NCBI GenBank assembly: GCA_946553025.1
Contig: CAMNRM010000008.1
Coordinates: forward strand, 1 to 64,000
From: an uncultured Clostridium sp.
Lineage (GTDB): Bacteria; Bacillota; Clostridia; Lachnospirales; Lachnospiraceae
Direction: 5' to 3'
DNA: 64,000 bases
Shown here: piece after piece, positions 62,431-64,000 of the stretch
Layout: every line of letters begins with the position of its first letter
Position numbering within the stretch: the stretch's first letter is position 1
Program-made: the position numbers and the translations under genes
Notes under the pieces: model-generated
What the model saw: only the letters and a program-made list of their open reading frames with translations
Databases searched by the model: none
What the model was told of the DNA's origin: nothing

Positions 62431-62478
62431 GATGTAAGCCCCTGCGAAAAACCGTTGGAAAGGATGGTAAGATAGATT

Positions 62479-64000
62479 ATGGAAACGATTTGTTTTGAAG
62501 AATTACATTTACATCAGGAAATTTTAAGGGCTGTGGCGGAGATGGGATTTGAGGCGGCATCGCCGATCCAGGCCCAGGCTATTCCGGCGCAGTTAGAAGG
62601 CCATGATATGGTGGGGCAGGCACAGACCGGAACAGGGAAGACGGCGGCATTTGGGATACCGCTGCTGCAGAAGATTGATCCGGACAATAAAAAGCTTCAG
62701 GCCATTGTCCTGCTTCCGACAAGGGAGCTGGCTATTCAGGTTGCCGAGGAGATCCGCCGTCTGGCAAAGTTTATGCACGGGATTAAGGTATTGCCCGTGT
62801 ACGGCGGACAGGACATTGTCCGGCAGATTCGGGCGCTTAAGGACGGCGTTCAGGTGGTTATCGGAACACCGGGGCGGGTGATGGACCATATGCACAGAAA
62901 GACGCTTCGGGTGGATCAGGTGCACACCGTGGTTTTGGATGAAGCGGACGAGATGTTAAACATGGGCTTTTTGGAGGATATGGAAACGATTTTAAGCCAG
63001 CTTCCCCCAAACCGCCAGACCGTGATGTTTTCGGCGACCATGCCGCCGGCCATTACCGAGATTGCCAGAAAATTCCAGAACAACCCGGTGATGGTGCGCG
63101 TGGTGAAAAAGGAACTTACGGTTCCCAAGGTGGAGCAGTTTTACTATGAAGTCAAGCCCAAGAATAAGGTGGAGGTGCTCTGCCGCCTTATGGATTTGTA
63201 TTCGCCCAAGCTTTCGGTGGTGTTCTGCAATACCAAGAAGGGCGTGGACGAGCTGGTGCAGTCTTTGCAGGGCAGGGGATATTTTGCCGAGGGGCTTCAC
63301 GGGGACTTAAAGCAGGAACAGAGGGATCGCGTAATGAACGCTTTCAGGAACGGCCGGACGGATATCCTGGTGGCTACCGATGTGGCGGCAAGGGGAATCG
63401 ATGTGGACGACGTGGAGGCGGTGTTTAACTACGATATTCCCCAGGACGACGAGTATTACGTACACCGGATCGGGCGTACCGGGCGGGCCGGGAGAGAGGG
63501 AAAGGCATTCAGCCTGGTTGTCGGCAAGGAGGTCTATAAGCTTCGGGATATCCAGCGCTACTGCAAGACCAAGATTATTCCGCAGGCGATTCCGTCGCTG
63601 GACGATATTACCGATATCAAGGTGGAAAAAACCATTGACCAGGTGCGGGATATGCTGGAAAACTCCGATTTAAGCGCGATGGTGAATATTATTGAGCAGA
63701 AGCTGATTGAAGAAGAGTATACCGCCCTGGATCTGGCGGCTGCCCTCTTAAAGATGAGTATGGGCGAGGATAATGAAGATATTATCGATAATTTTGAACC
63801 GGCAAGATCCTTAGATAACCTGGACAGCTACGGACGGGGAGGGCGCAGGTACGGCCGTGAGTCCCGGGATAACGGAAGGGGACGCAGAAGGGGCGGCGTA
63901 GAGCGTGCCGCCGTCGATTACGTGACCGGGGAGAATAACGCAAGGCTCTTTGTCAATATCGGAAGAAACCAGAATATCACACCGGGAGATATCTTGGGAG
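62479..64000 (+). CDS. DEAD-box ATP-dependent RNA helicase (truncated by window end)
   Basis: Read directly: METICFEELHLHQEILRAVAEMGFEAASPIQAQAIPAQLEGHDMVGQAQTGTGKTAAFGIPLL...VLDEADEML...SATMP...HRIGRTGRAG; open to the window end. Confidence 0.95.
   Translation, partial: METICFEELHLHQEILRAVAEMGFEAASPIQAQAIPAQLEGHDMVGQAQTGTGKTAAFGIPLLQKIDPDNKKLQAIVLLPTRELAIQVAEEIRRLAKFMHGIKVLPVYGGQDIVRQIRALKDGVQVVIGTPGRVMDHMHRKTLRVDQVHTVVLDEADEMLNMGFLEDMETILSQLPPNRQTVMFSATMPPAITEIARKFQNNPVMVRVVKKELTVPKVEQFYYEVKPKNKVEVLCRLMDLYSPKLSVVFCNTKKGVDELVQSLQGRGYFAEGLHGDLKQEQRDRVMNAFRNGRTDILVATDVAARGIDVDDVEAVFNYDIPQDDEYYVHRIGRTGRAGREGKAFSLVVGKEVYKLRDIQRYCKTKIIPQAIPSLDDITDIKVEKTIDQVRDMLENSDLSAMVNIIEQKLIEEEYTALDLAAALLKMSMGEDNEDIIDNFEPARSLDNLDSYGRGGRRYGRESRDNGRGRRRGGVERAAVDYVTGENNARLFVNIGRNQNITPGDILG

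Noticed and set aside
1-64000. rRNA, tRNA, prophage or conjugative element
   Set aside because: No recognisable rRNA/tRNA sequence or phage/conjugation genes were seen by eye; a tRNAscan/Infernal run would be needed to exclude short RNAs.

Overview
The window looks like a chromosomal segment of a Lachnospiraceae-type Firmicute. This is inferred from the SCIFF/ranthipeptide locus, fused SecDF, LCP and HtrA gene styles; it was not verified by search. From left to right: (1) 0-7.1 kb is an AT-rich accessory region. It holds two paralogous mini-XRE regulators, a RelA/SpoT-domain gene with two unknown downstream genes, an intact AAA-ATPase/PD-(D/E)XK-like gene flanked by decayed relatives, and a broken IS1380-like transposase. 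(2) 7.1-28.9 kb is a large minus-strand capsule/teichoic-acid-like locus. It contains a complete predicted GDP-heptose module with an HddC-GmhB fusion, TagD plus two CDP-glycerol transferases, an IspD-like/epimerase pair suggestive of a CDP-alditol pathway, flippase, polymerase and priming transferase. It ends at a CapD-like gene and a divergent Wzz with an apparently degenerate BY-kinase-like tail. (3) 28.9-33 kb holds an orphan tyrosine recombinase, small coiled-coil/zinc-ribbon proteins and a cell-wall-binding repeat protein. (4) 33-44 kb is a second, plus-strand exopolysaccharide locus with a TPP-dependent enzyme, epimerase, three GT2 proteins, a WbaP-type priming transferase and an LCP protein with a Pro-rich repeat tail. 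(5) 44-64 kb is mostly housekeeping: HtrA, a divergent ClpX, S8 protease, LspA-like, CBS/CNNM protein, SCIFF peptide and radical SAM maturase, SecDF, Tgt, YajC, HAD, acyltransferase, methyltransferase, a second cell-wall-binding protein and a DEAD-box helicase cut by the window end. A dispersed intergenic dyad repeat (about GTTACTGTTCACATGTTCACAGCAAC) recurs through the window. No rRNA, tRNA or CRISPR array was recognised by eye.
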